The notes below the pieces were generated by a model. The model did not search any database and was not told the DNA's origin. It saw nothing but the letters and a program-made list of their open reading frames with translations. Both the position numbers and the translations under genes were made by a program. This document shows, piece after piece, positions 1 through 9,639 of a DNA stretch of 64,000 nucleotides. The stretch lies in the NCBI RefSeq assembly GCF_042686125.1, contig NZ_JBHUOV010000001.1, forward strand, positions 248,001-312,000, given 5' to 3'. This DNA comes from Oceanihabitans iliipiscarium (GTDB taxonomy: Bacteria > Bacteroidota > Bacteroidia > Flavobacteriales > Flavobacteriaceae). How positions within the stretch are numbered: position 1 is the first letter of the stretch; each line of letters begins with the position of its first letter.

Positions 1-1920
1 TGAAATTCCATTAATTAAACCTCTTGCTCCACTTCCAGAATAAGCGCGATGTGGTTCTTTACTTATCGTAATGTTTTGACCAACAGCTTTATGAAGATTT
101 ATCGTTTCAGAAAAAGTCTTTCCTAGTTTTTCTTTAGTATTAAAGACTGCTGCCTTTATGGTTGTTGATGTCGGAATAGGAATACTTTCATTATAGATTT
201 CAGAATCCAATTCAGGTTCTGAGCCATCTAAGGTATAGTGAATCACTTTATCTTTAGTAAGTGTTTGAAGTTTATAATGAATTGATTTGTTATTAGAAAT
301 GAGTTCACCTTCTACTTCATATAGGTGATTTGCATAGTTAATATTGAGCGAATCTAAACGCTTATGAAACCATTCTAATCTGGATACGAAATCTTCATAG
401 TTTTTATTTTCTTGTTTAGACCAAACCACTTCACTCATTGCGATTACACGCGGAAACGCCATGTACTCTGCAATTTCAGAGGTTTTAATATATTCTGTCC
501 ATAAATTACCTTGTGCGCCAAGAACAAATTTTTGTTCGTCTTTGTTGAGTTCTTTAGGTATAACATTAAAATTATACACTTTATCTAATGGCAAAAAGCC
601 TCCGATTGCAAGTGGTTCATCGGCATTAGTAGATTGATAATAATTAAAATAACTATGCGATGTTGGTGTAATAATAACATTATGTTTTTGTTTAGCCGCT
701 TCGACTGCACCTTTAGTCCCTCGCCAGGACATTACAGTAGCGTTTGGAGCTAAACCACCTTCTAATATTTCGTCCCAGCCAATAATTTGTCGACCTTTGC
801 TATTTAAGTAGTTTTCAATCCTTGAAATAAAATAACTCTGTAATTCATGTTCATCTTTTAAACCTTCAGATTTAATTCTTTTTTGACAAGCCTCACAAGC
901 CTTCCAGTGGGTTTTTGGCGCTTCATCACCTCCAATATGAATATAAGTGCTTGGAAATAAGGCAATAACTTCATCTAAAACATCTTCAAGAAATTTAAAC
1001 GTTTCTTCTTTTGGGCAATATACCTCCTCAAAAACGCCCCAAAGTGTTGCTACCTCAACTTTTTCTCCAGTACAACCCAATTCTGGATAAGCAGCGATAG
1101 CTGCTTGAGAATGTCCAGGTAATTCAATTTCTGGAATAATCGTAACAAAACGGTCTTGAGCATAGGCAACAATCTCTTTTATGTCTTCTTGCGTATAATA
1201 ACCTCCATATTTTTTGCCATCAAACTGATGTGGCTGATCGCTATAATGTCCGATTAATGTTTCATTTCTAAAGGCCGCAATGTCTTGCAATTTTGGGTAT
1301 TTTTTTATCTCGATACGCCATCCTTGGTCTTCGGTTAAATGCCAATGAAACGTATTAATTTTCAACATCGCTAAAGCATCAATATATTTTTTAATAAAAT
1401 CTACAGAAAACATATGCCTGCCAACATCTAGATGCATACCTCTATAGTTAAATTGAGGTTCATCTTCAATCGATAAACCTTTAATAGCAACTTGATTTTC
1501 TTGAAATGTTCCGTTTTCAAATGATGCTGGAAATAATTGTCTTAAACTTTGAACAGCATAAAATGCGCCTTGGTCTGTAGATGCTGAAATGATAATTTCA
1601 TTTTCAGATATATTCAACTTATAGGCTTCGCTATTTAATATTTTTTCATCTTTTTCAAAAGAGATTGTATTGAACCCTGAATGGTCTTTCAGTCGAATTG
1701 CACTTCCATTTGACACATAAGCTTTTAAAAAATCTGACGATACTTTAAAATCATCTGAAGCTTTAATTTCGGTATTATCATTTAAAACAAAATCGCTTGC
1801 AACCACTTCAATTACAGTAGGTTCTGGTATAATTTGAGGTAAAATGGATGGCTTTGGTTTTTCTGTACAACTAAATAAAAAGCTTAAAAGTGAAACGATT
1901 AGTAAATTCTTGGTTCTCAT
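1..1920 (-). CDS. Beta-N-acetylhexosaminidase, GH20, lipoprotein (C-terminus off the window)
   Basis: The reading frame is open from the ATG complement at 1918-1920 to the window edge, giving 640 codons with no stop. The protein starts with a lipoprotein signal ending LLSFLFSC, so it is probably membrane-anchored outside the cytoplasm. A GH20 N-terminal domain is followed by the catalytic barrel with HIGGDEA at residues 328-334; the Asp332-Glu333 pair matches the conserved catalytic pair of GH20 enzymes, which remove terminal GlcNAc or GalNAc. Near residue 560 there is a chitobiase C-terminal-like segment (HYTLDGSEPE), and the visible end (GARGLINGIS) looks like the start of an F5/8 discoidin domain, as in the GH92 neighbour. 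It is divergent from that gene across 41 bases. The context suggests trimming of N-glycan antennae. The family assignment is firm; the exact substrate is inferred. Confidence 0.93.
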   Translation of the reverse strand, partial: MRTKNLLIVSLLSFLFSCTEKPKPSILPQIIPEPTVIEVVASDFVLNDNTEIKASDDFKVSSDFLKAYVSNGSAIRLKDHSGFNTISFEKDEKILNSEAYKLNISENEIIISASTDQGAFYAVQSLRQLFPASFENGTFQENQVAIKGLSIEDEPQFNYRGMHLDVGRHMFSVDFIKKYIDALAMLKINTFHWHLTEDQGWRIEIKKYPKLQDIAAFRNETLIGHYSDQPHQFDGKKYGGYYTQEDIKEIVAYAQDRFVTIIPEIELPGHSQAAIAAYPELGCTGEKVEVATLWGVFEEVYCPKEETFKFLEDVLDEVIALFPSTYIHIGGDEAPKTHWKACEACQKRIKSEGLKDEHELQSYFISRIENYLNSKGRQIIGWDEILEGGLAPNATVMSWRGTKGAVEAAKQKHNVIITPTSHSYFNYYQSTNADEPLAIGGFLPLDKVYNFNVIPKELNKDEQKFVLGAQGNLWTEYIKTSEIAEYMAFPRVIAMSEVVWSKQENKNYEDFVSRLEWFHKRLDSLNINYANHLYEVEGELISNNKSIHYKLQTLTKDKVIHYTLDGSEPELDSEIYNESIPIPTSTTIKAAVFNTKEKLGKTFSETINLHKAVGQNITISKEPHRAYSGSGARGLINGIS

Positions 1921-1961
1921 TTTAGTATATTAGAAGCTCTAAATTTAGTAATCTATTTTTA

Positions 1962-4886
1962 ATGAAGCTTCAACAAACTTTTGTTTTTATTGTATTTCTT
2001 TTACTATGCGCTTGTAAGAATGAAAAACCAATTCAATCAACACAAAAGGACAAAGTGCTTATTTCATATGTTAACCCATTTATTGGCACTGGAGGTCATG
2101 GGCATACTTATCCAGGAGCTACAATGCCGTTTGGGATGATGCAACTCTCTCCAGACACTCGGTTAGATGGCTGGGATGGATGTTCTGGTTATCATTATAG
2201 CGACAAATATATCTATGGATTTTCTCACACTCACTTAAGTGGCACAGGTGTATCTGACTATGGCGATATACTTTTAATGCCCACAAATGAAATAAACTAT
2301 AACAATGGTGCGAATGGCAAAAAAGGGTATAGAGCGCATTTTTCACACGATAATGAAATTGCAGAACCTGGCTTTTATAAAGTGCATCTAGATTCAACAA
2401 ATATTGATGTAGAATTAACAGTATCTAAACGCAGTGGTATGCATAAATACCAATTCCCTTCTGCAGAAAATCAAGTTGTAATATTAGATTTAGAACATCG
2501 TGATGAATTACTTTCTGCTTCTTTCGAAAAAATATCTGACACTGAAATTATTGGTCATCGTTTTTCTAAAGCTTGGGCTACTAATCAAAAATTATATTTT
2601 TATATACAATTTTCTCAACCTATTGACAGTGACCAAGATATAGCAGCTCCCAAAAATAGAGATGTCTTTGGCTTTAAATTTAATAATCCGAAAAACAATC
2701 CTGTTTATGTTAAAATAGGAATTTCTGCTGTCGATCAAGCAGGAGCTCGAAAAAACCTAGAAAATGAAATAGGCGATAAAACTTTTGAGCAAATAAAAAC
2801 TGAGGCACAAAATGTTTGGGAACAACAGCTTGAAAAAATAATCGTTGAAAGCCAAGATGACGATTATAAAACTAATTTTTATACTGCACTATATCATACC
2901 ATGATTGCCCCAAACTTATATCATGATGCCGATGGACGCTATCGTGGTATGGATTTAAAAGTACATCACACTAAAGCATTTGAATATTATACTGTATTTT
3001 CTCTTTGGGATACATATAGAGCAGCTCATCCTTTATACACAATTATCGAGCAAGAAAGAACAAACGATTTTATAAATACTTTTTTGGCAAAATATGATGA
3101 AGGTGGAATTATGCCTATTTGGGATTTAAGCGCTAATTATACTGGCTGTATGATTGGTTATCATGCTGTTCCTGTTATTGCTGATGCTTACCTTAAAGGC
3201 ATTCAAAATTACGATTCCGAAAAAGCTTTAAAAGCTATGATGCATTCGGCAACTAGAAATAAGCTTGGATTAAAAAGCTATAAAGAATTTGGTTTTATTC
3301 CTGTAGAAGAAGAAAGCGAATCGGTTTCTAAAACTCTAGAATATGCCTACGATGATTGGACCATAGCGCAAATGGCTAAAGCTTTAGGAAAAACTAATGA
3401 ATATAAAACATTCACAGAAAGAGCGCAGTATTACAAAAATGTATTTGACCCTGAAACGCAGTTTATGCGAGGCCGTTTTAGAAACACTTGGTTTTCTCCT
3501 TTTGACCCTTATGAAGTGAATTTTAATTACACTGAAGCCAATGCTTGGCAGTATAGCTTTTATGTTCCTCAAGACATTTCTGGATTTATAAAACTACTTG
3601 GTGGGAAAGATAAACTTGAGGCACATTTAGACAAACTCTTTTCTGCTAAAGCGGAAACTTCTGGTCGTAATCAGGCTGATATCACTGGTCTTATTGGTCA
3701 GTATGCTCATGGCAACGAGCCTAGTCATCACATGGCTTATCTGTATAACTTTGTAAATAAACCACATAAAACTCAAGAAAAGGTTTATCAGATACTAACA
3801 GAACTCTACAAAAACGCACCTGATGGTATTTCTGGAAATGAAGACTGTGGGCAAATGAGTGCTTGGTATGTTTTTTCATCTTTAGGATTTTATCCTGTAA
3901 CCCCTGGAAGCAATCAGTACATTATTGGAGCGCCCTTATTTAATAAAGCAACAATTAATTTAGAAAACCAAAAACAATTCAATATTGTAACTTATAATTT
4001 AAGCGCGACTAATAAATATATTGAGTATGTCTATCTAAATGGAAAAAAACTAAACCAAACTTTTATTACTCATCAAGATATTATTAATGGTGGTGTGTTA
4101 GAGTTTCACATGACAGATAATCCAGCGGTTTGGGGAAGTCGTGACGGTCAAGAACCTATAACGGTTATAGAAGATTTTCAAATTGTTCCTGTGCCTTTTA
4201 TTGCTAAAGGCGATGTTGCATTTAAAGGTGAAACCGAAATTGCTCTAGAAACTGCCGATCCTGAAGCTTCGATTTATTATCAGTTAAATGATGATACTTA
4301 TAAATTATACGATCAACCCTTCATTATTTCTGAAGCTGCAAAATTAGAAACCTATTCAGAAAAAAATAATGCTAAAAGTGCAGTAATATCTACACAGTTT
4401 TATAAAATAGACCCAAATATTTCAATACAACTTGAAACAGAGTATGCCAATCAATATAATGGTGGTGGAAACAATGCGTTAATTGACGGCATTTATGGCA
4501 CACAAGATTTTAGAACTGGAACATGGCAAGGCTATTATGATAAAGATTTAATTGCCCTTGTAAATTTAGGAAGTCAAAAATCTATAGAAAAGATAAATGT
4601 GAATTTTTTACAAGATCAACGTTCATGGATATTTTATCCTACTGAAGTTGAATGCCTAGTTTCTAATGACGGAATAGATTTTAAGCTTATTTCTAAAACT
4701 AAAATTGATGCAACAGTGCCTTCTGAAGGTTCAGAATTAAAAACAATACGTTTTTCAGGTGATGGAAAACCTTATCGATATATAAAAATTATTGCAAAAA
4801 AGTTGGGCATACTTCCCAAATGGCATTTGGGTTATGAGCATGATGGACGAAGTTGGCTTTTTGTAGATGAAATTTCGATTAAATAA
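1962..4886 (+). CDS. Alpha-mannosidase, GH92 family lipoprotein
   Basis: A 974-residue protein with a lipoprotein signal (LLLCACKN), so it is likely anchored in the cell envelope. The GH92 core begins near residue 35 (YVNPFIGTGGHGHTYPGA) and contains the signature GNEDCGQMSAW at 625-635, which carries acidic catalytic residues in this family. GH92 enzymes are calcium-dependent exo-alpha-mannosidases acting mainly on alpha-1,2, -1,3 or -1,4 linkages. After the core come a chitobiase-like segment (near 760-810) and an F5/8 type C-like carbohydrate-binding domain (near 830-974). The same C-terminal order seems to begin in the GH20 protein. The gene is followed after 38 bases by a sugar symporter and a glycosylasparaginase, so it is probably the mannose-releasing step of N-glycan breakdown. 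Linkage specificity cannot be read from sequence. Confidence 0.95.
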   Translation: MKLQQTFVFIVFLLLCACKNEKPIQSTQKDKVLISYVNPFIGTGGHGHTYPGATMPFGMMQLSPDTRLDGWDGCSGYHYSDKYIYGFSHTHLSGTGVSDYGDILLMPTNEINYNNGANGKKGYRAHFSHDNEIAEPGFYKVHLDSTNIDVELTVSKRSGMHKYQFPSAENQVVILDLEHRDELLSASFEKISDTEIIGHRFSKAWATNQKLYFYIQFSQPIDSDQDIAAPKNRDVFGFKFNNPKNNPVYVKIGISAVDQAGARKNLENEIGDKTFEQIKTEAQNVWEQQLEKIIVESQDDDYKTNFYTALYHTMIAPNLYHDADGRYRGMDLKVHHTKAFEYYTVFSLWDTYRAAHPLYTIIEQERTNDFINTFLAKYDEGGIMPIWDLSANYTGCMIGYHAVPVIADAYLKGIQNYDSEKALKAMMHSATRNKLGLKSYKEFGFIPVEEESESVSKTLEYAYDDWTIAQMAKALGKTNEYKTFTERAQYYKNVFDPETQFMRGRFRNTWFSPFDPYEVNFNYTEANAWQYSFYVPQDISGFIKLLGGKDKLEAHLDKLFSAKAETSGRNQADITGLIGQYAHGNEPSHHMAYLYNFVNKPHKTQEKVYQILTELYKNAPDGISGNEDCGQMSAWYVFSSLGFYPVTPGSNQYIIGAPLFNKATINLENQKQFNIVTYNLSATNKYIEYVYLNGKKLNQTFITHQDIINGGVLEFHMTDNPAVWGSRDGQEPITVIEDFQIVPVPFIAKGDVAFKGETEIALETADPEASIYYQLNDDTYKLYDQPFIISEAAKLETYSEKNNAKSAVISTQFYKIDPNISIQLETEYANQYNGGGNNALIDGIYGTQDFRTGTWQGYYDKDLIALVNLGSQKSIEKINVNFLQDQRSWIFYPTEVECLVSNDGIDFKLISKTKIDATVPSEGSELKTIRFSGDGKPYRYIKIIAKKLGILPKWHLGYEHDGRSWLFVDEISIK

Positions 4887-4924
4887 ATCACTTAAATTAT
4901 ACCAAAGAACAAATCAACCAACTC

Positions 4925-6592
4925 ATGACAAATCAAAACAACAAATCAGCATTAACGACTTTAGTTACTGTTTTCTTTTTTTGGGGATTTATTGCAGCAT
5001 CAAATGGTGTCTTTATTCCTTTTTGTAAAACCTATTTTAATATAGATCAATTTCAATCACAATTAGTCGATTTTGCATTTTATGGTGCTTACTATATTGG
5101 TGCATTATTATTATTTATAATGTCAAGTGCCATAAAAAAAGATATTTTAAATAATTGGGGTTACAAATCTGGAATCGTTTATGGCCTTTTAATGTCTGCT
5201 ATTGGTGCTATAGTCATGTGTATAGTGGTTAATGGTTCAGAACAAGGACAAACACAAGTCTTCTATTTAGTATTATTGGCCTTATTTATAGTTGGTCTAG
5301 GTTTTTCTTTACAACAAACAGCAGCTAACCCTTTTGCCATTGCTTTAGGAGATCCTAAAACTGGATCACATCGCTTAAATTTAGCAGGAGGAATAAACTC
5401 ATTTGGAACAACGATAGGTCCAGTCGTTGTCAGCTTTATTATTTTTGGATCCGCAAGTTGGACCACAGATGTATTGGCTGAAAAAATCACCAGCAATGAA
5501 ATTACTTTAATGACTGTTCAAAGTCTTTATATTGGTGTAGGTGCTTTATTTTTAATTGCTGCTGCACTATTCCATTTTTCAAAAAAATTACCTGCTCTTA
5601 AATCTGATACCGCTTTTGAACCTGCTAATAAAGCTAGGAATATTCTAATCCTGCTCACCTTAGTTATCGTCGTCTGTTTTTCAATGATATTTATGACATA
5701 TACTGGCGATGCAATTACCACAGAGGCTGTTGAAAACAAACGTATGGTTTTACTATTAATCGCTTTGTTTGCTGTTATTGCTTGCGTTTGGTTTGCTAAT
5801 TCTAGTGCTTCAAAAAAAGCCGAAGGTTGGGGCGCTATGAAATATCCTCAACTTGTTTTAGGAATGCTTGCAATTTTCATGTATGTTGGTGTTGAAGTCA
5901 CTGTTGGCAGTAATTTAGGAGAGTTATTAAAGCAAACCGTTAATAGGTCAAATTTTAACACCTTAGGCCTTCCAGTTTTAAATGATGCACAACTAGCTCC
6001 ATTTATATCATTGTATTGGGGCGGATTAATGATAGGCCGTTGGGTTGGTGCAATTACTGTTTTTAATCCAAGTAAAGGCCTAAAAAAATGGTTGCTAATT
6101 ATAGTTCCTTATATTGCCTTTGGAGTTATTTTACTCGTGAATTTTGGCAAATACTCCACCAATGAAATTCTTTTATTTTGTGTGTGTATTGCTATACAAA
6201 TTGCTGGTTTTTTCTTAGCAAAAGACAAACCTGTAGCCACTTTAAAAATATTTAGTGCTTTAGGAATTTTGGCTATGCTAATTGGCACATTTGCTTCAGG
6301 GCAGCTCGCATTATTTGCTTTGCTCTCTGGAGGTTTGTTCTGTTCTATTATGTGGCCTTGTATTTTTGCATTAAGCATTGCTGGTTTAGGAAAGTATACG
6401 TCACAAGGTTCTGCATTTTTAATCATGATGATTTTAGGCGGCGCTATTATTCCTCCTGTTCAAGGTAAACTAGCAGATATTTTCAACATTCAATCCTCCT
6501 ACTTAGTCGCTGTGATTTGTTTTGCATATCTTTTATTCTATGCTTATAAAACTAAAACTGTTTTAGATAAACAAGGGGTTACTTATAATTAA
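4925..6592 (+). CDS. MFS sugar symporter, FHS (FucP/NagP-like) family
   Basis: A 555-residue polytopic membrane protein. The N-terminus (TVFFFWGFIAASNGVFIPF) and the LNLAGGINSFGTTIGP segment are typical of the fucose-galactose-glucose:H+ symporter family of the major facilitator superfamily. It is longer than E. coli FucP (about 440 residues) because of extra hydrophobic segments around residues 235-300 that probably add membrane helices. The position between a GH92 mannosidase and a glycosylasparaginase, with short gaps (38 and 4 bases), suggests import of mannose or N-acetylglucosamine released from glycans. The substrate is inferred from context only; glucose/galactose is an alternative. 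Confidence 0.9.
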   Translation: MTNQNNKSALTTLVTVFFFWGFIAASNGVFIPFCKTYFNIDQFQSQLVDFAFYGAYYIGALLLFIMSSAIKKDILNNWGYKSGIVYGLLMSAIGAIVMCIVVNGSEQGQTQVFYLVLLALFIVGLGFSLQQTAANPFAIALGDPKTGSHRLNLAGGINSFGTTIGPVVVSFIIFGSASWTTDVLAEKITSNEITLMTVQSLYIGVGALFLIAAALFHFSKKLPALKSDTAFEPANKARNILILLTLVIVVCFSMIFMTYTGDAITTEAVENKRMVLLLIALFAVIACVWFANSSASKKAEGWGAMKYPQLVLGMLAIFMYVGVEVTVGSNLGELLKQTVNRSNFNTLGLPVLNDAQLAPFISLYWGGLMIGRWVGAITVFNPSKGLKKWLLIIVPYIAFGVILLVNFGKYSTNEILLFCVCIAIQIAGFFLAKDKPVATLKIFSALGILAMLIGTFASGQLALFALLSGGLFCSIMWPCIFALSIAGLGKYTSQGSAFLIMMILGGAIIPPVQGKLADIFNIQSSYLVAVICFAYLLFYAYKTKTVLDKQGVTYN

Positions 6593-6596
6593 AAAA

Positions 6597-7598
6597 ATGA
6601 AACGTAGAAACTTTATAAAAAAAGCATCATTATCTGGAGTAGGTTTGGCTATTGGAAGCACGCTAATTGGGTGTGAAAATAAGCCTTCCGAAGATAAAAA
6701 ACATGTAAGTTCTTCAGAACAGATAAAACTTCCTTTAGTTATTGCTACTTGGCATGTTATTGATTCTACAGCAAAAGCTATGGAAATTCTACAAGCTGGA
6801 GGTTCTGCTTTAGATGCTGTAGAACAAGGCTGCAGGGTTGAAGAAGCTAATGAAAAAGGGCAATCTGTTGGCAAAGGCGGTTTGCCTGATCGAGATGGCA
6901 ACGTGACGCTTGATGCTTGTATTATGGACAAACATGGTAACTGTGGCTCTGTTGTTTATCTTCAAAATATAACTCATGCTGTATCTGTAGCAAGAAAAGT
7001 AATGGAAGACACGCCTCATGTTATGCTTGCAGGCGAAGGCGCTAAACAGTTTGCAATTTCAAAAGGATTTCAGCCAGAAGATTTACTCACTGAAGCCTCA
7101 AAAAAAGCTTGGGAGAAATGGAAAGTAGAAGCCAAGTATAAACCTATCATTAATATAGAAAATCACGATACCATTGGCATGCTCGCCATCGATAAAAATG
7201 GCGATATTTCTGGAGCCTGTACCACAAGTGGATTGGCTTATAAAATGGGAGGACGTGTTGGGGATTCGCCTATTATAGGTTCAGGTCTTTTTGTTGATAA
7301 TGAAATTGGTGGATGTGTTGCTACAGGACTTGGCGAAGAAGTGGTAAAAACGGTTGGAAGTTTTTTAGTTGTTGAATTAATGCGACAAGGAAAATCGCCT
7401 CAAGAAGCCTGTGAGGAAGCGATAGGTAGAATTGTAAACAAACCAAACAGTGATTACAAAAATTTTCAAGTGGGTTATATCGCCGTAAATAAAAAGGGAG
7501 AGACAGGCTCTTATTCGATTCATCAATGGTTTAGTATGACCAAATTTCAAGACGGAGTGAATGAACAGATTCAGTCTGACTATTTTATTAAGACGTAA
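6597..7598 (+). CDS. N4-(beta-N-acetylglucosaminyl)-L-asparaginase (glycosylasparaginase), exported
   Basis: A 333-residue member of the Ntn-hydrolase asparaginase-2 family. The start has a twin-arginine-like motif (KRRNFIKK) and a lipobox ending LIGC, so it is likely a Tat-exported lipoprotein. The autocleavage and nucleophile site is HDTIGM, with Thr192 as the expected N-terminal residue of the mature beta subunit. The downstream GRVGDSPIIGSG and ATGLGEE segments are the substrate-binding loops of the family. The enzyme cleaves the GlcNAc-Asn bond of glycosylated asparagine after proteolysis of glycoproteins. It is only 4 bases after the symporter gene and is therefore the last gene of the GH92 operon. 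This gene is the main reason to read the cluster as acting on N-glycans rather than on mannan. Confidence 0.93.
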   Translation: MKRRNFIKKASLSGVGLAIGSTLIGCENKPSEDKKHVSSSEQIKLPLVIATWHVIDSTAKAMEILQAGGSALDAVEQGCRVEEANEKGQSVGKGGLPDRDGNVTLDACIMDKHGNCGSVVYLQNITHAVSVARKVMEDTPHVMLAGEGAKQFAISKGFQPEDLLTEASKKAWEKWKVEAKYKPIINIENHDTIGMLAIDKNGDISGACTTSGLAYKMGGRVGDSPIIGSGLFVDNEIGGCVATGLGEEVVKTVGSFLVVELMRQGKSPQEACEEAIGRIVNKPNSDYKNFQVGYIAVNKKGETGSYSIHQWFSMTKFQDGVNEQIQSDYFIKT

Positions 7599-7620
7599 TA
7601 AAAACCCTTGAATGCACTCA

Positions 7621-7656
7621 TTCACTTAAAAAAACATGCTGTTCACTAAAAAAACG
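7621..7656 (+). promoter_or_regulatory. Pair of direct repeats (21-bp period), candidate LytTR binding site
   Basis: TTCACTTAAAAAAAC at 7621-7635 and TTCACTAAAAAAACG at 7642-7656 are direct repeats whose starts are 21 bases apart. The same motif with the same period occurs at 10345-10371 upstream of the surface-protein genes. LytTR regulators are known to bind two direct repeats about two helical turns apart, and a LytTR regulator is encoded at 9640-10329, so autoregulation of the kinase/regulator pair is inferred. Confidence 0.55.
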
Positions 7657-7728
7657 AAAGTTTTGAACGGTTATGGCATAACTTTAATTCATTAACTTAG
7701 TCCTGTAATGCTATAAAAAAATCTTTTT

Positions 7729-9630
7729 TTGAGAATTCTATTGATATTATTGTGTTTGCCTGGTTTCGTTTTTGCTCAAGACGTTACCAAAAGTGATATT
7801 GATAGTTTGGTTTATACATATCAAGATAATAATGAAGATAAATTTGAAAAGCAATTTTTAAGACTGAGTTCAAAATTTGAAAAGCAAGACAATACGCTTC
7901 AGTTATATCAGTATCTTGATTCTATATCTAAAGACAAAGCAAAAATCAAACTATCTTTTTATAATAAATATGCTAGCTACCTTTACAGAGTAGATAAAAA
8001 AGAGGAAGGCTTAAGAGTTAATAGTATTGGCTTGAATTTAGCTAAAAAATATGGATACAAACGTATTCAATTTGAATATACTCAATTAAAATCTTACGGA
8101 TTTACCTCAAAGTCTTCCCTAGACTCAGCACTTTTCTATGCCAATAAAGCTGAAAAAATGGCACTTCATAATAAAGAGAAGCTAGGTCATAAGTTAAATA
8201 CCGCTTACATACGTAAAGCTGATATTGAAGGACTTCTTGGTAACTTTAAGGCGCGTGATTCGTTTTATGAAAAAGCAGTTAAAAGTCTTGAAGCCTATCC
8301 TGAAGACAGACAAAACGCTTACGTGCTTTCTGCTGTAGTACATCATTATAAGTTCCAAAAAAACTATGCAAAGCATGCTTACTATTCTCAGAAACTTAAA
8401 GCTTATTATTTAAATCGAGATGGTTTTAGCACGCCTGAAAAACACATATCTATTTCTAGTTTTTTAGAATTTGAAGATACCGAAGAGCAAGTTCGAGAGC
8501 TTAAAAAGGTTGTTAATATTTCCAAAGATTCTGCGTTAACTACCAATCAGCAATATTATGTTAATACACTTGCTGAAGGCCTTATCAAAATTGGCAAACA
8601 TGATGAAGCTGTTTTTTATCTCAAAAAATATTTAAGTTCTGAAAGAAACATTGAACCCTTATTTAAGTTAAGAAGCTATTCATTGCTAGAAAACTCCTAT
8701 CTTTTTAAAGACGATTGTGATAACGCTCTTGATATTGTTCAGAAAAAAGCAATACTTATTGATTCGTTAAGAACGCAACAAATGATAACTAAAATTGCAG
8801 ATTCAAAAGTAAAATATGAAACCGAGAAAAAAGAGGCACAATTAAAAATCTTAAAGCTTGAAAAAGAAAAAGAAAAACAACAAAAGAATCTATTTATAAT
8901 TATTGCAATCTTAGGCATATTCCTTATTGGCATAACTACATATTTCCTATATAAGAACAGATTAAAAAACAAAAAGCTAAATAGTCAAAATTCTATTTTA
9001 GAACGTACTCTTGATGAAAAGAATGTCTTATTAAAAGAAGTACATCATCGTGTAAAAAACAGTTTCCAAATCGTATCTAGTTTATTGTATTTACAGTCCG
9101 AAAATGTAACCGATGAAAAAGCTAAAATCGCTATAAAAGAAGCCGAAAATCGTGTGCGTTCAATGGTACTAGTACATCAAAAATTATACAATAAAGATGA
9201 GTTAGTTGGCATTAACTCAAAAGAATATATTAGTGATTTAGTTAAGGACATCTTTGAAAGTCATAACACTCAAAAAGAAACTATTGCATATCAACTCAAT
9301 ATAGAATCTCATGTTCTAGATATAGAAACCATAACACCTTTAGGTTTGATTTTAAATGAATTAATTATTAATACAATGAAGCACGCTTTTGAAGACTTTG
9401 AAAAAGATAATACTATACGTATTGATTTTTCTAAAGTAGAAGAAGAATTAGTACTAAAAGTAGCAGACAATGGTAAAGGTTTTGAAGGTGAAATCAAACA
9501 GTCTTCATTTGGCATAACTTTAATGAAAGCACTTTCAAAACAGCTCAAAGGGACTTTAAACTATAACTCTAAACTGAAAGAAGGTACACAAGCTATTTTG
9601 AGCATTTCAAAATTTAATATCCTATCATAA
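7729..9630 (+). CDS. TPR-containing sensor histidine kinase, HisKA_2 type
   Basis: A 633-residue protein. It starts at TTG, chosen because this codon directly precedes a clean signal peptide (RILLILLCLPGFVFAQ). Residues about 40-345 are helical TPR-like repeats outside the cytoplasm, residues 345-385 are charged coiled coil, and a membrane helix follows (LFIIIAILGIFLIGITTYF, near 388-408). The cytoplasmic part has the HisKA_2 box EVHHRVKNSFQ, with His439 and His440 as phosphorylation candidates, and an ATPase domain with NELIINTMKHAF and VADNGKGF. It lies 9 bases before a LytTR response regulator, its likely partner. The signal sensed by the TPR part is unknown. Confidence 0.9.
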   Translation: MRILLILLCLPGFVFAQDVTKSDIDSLVYTYQDNNEDKFEKQFLRLSSKFEKQDNTLQLYQYLDSISKDKAKIKLSFYNKYASYLYRVDKKEEGLRVNSIGLNLAKKYGYKRIQFEYTQLKSYGFTSKSSLDSALFYANKAEKMALHNKEKLGHKLNTAYIRKADIEGLLGNFKARDSFYEKAVKSLEAYPEDRQNAYVLSAVVHHYKFQKNYAKHAYYSQKLKAYYLNRDGFSTPEKHISISSFLEFEDTEEQVRELKKVVNISKDSALTTNQQYYVNTLAEGLIKIGKHDEAVFYLKKYLSSERNIEPLFKLRSYSLLENSYLFKDDCDNALDIVQKKAILIDSLRTQQMITKIADSKVKYETEKKEAQLKILKLEKEKEKQQKNLFIIIAILGIFLIGITTYFLYKNRLKNKKLNSQNSILERTLDEKNVLLKEVHHRVKNSFQIVSSLLYLQSENVTDEKAKIAIKEAENRVRSMVLVHQKLYNKDELVGINSKEYISDLVKDIFESHNTQKETIAYQLNIESHVLDIETITPLGLILNELIINTMKHAFEDFEKDNTIRIDFSKVEEELVLKVADNGKGFEGEIKQSSFGITLMKALSKQLKGTLNYNSKLKEGTQAILSISKFNILS

Positions 9631-9639
9631 ATAAAGCCT

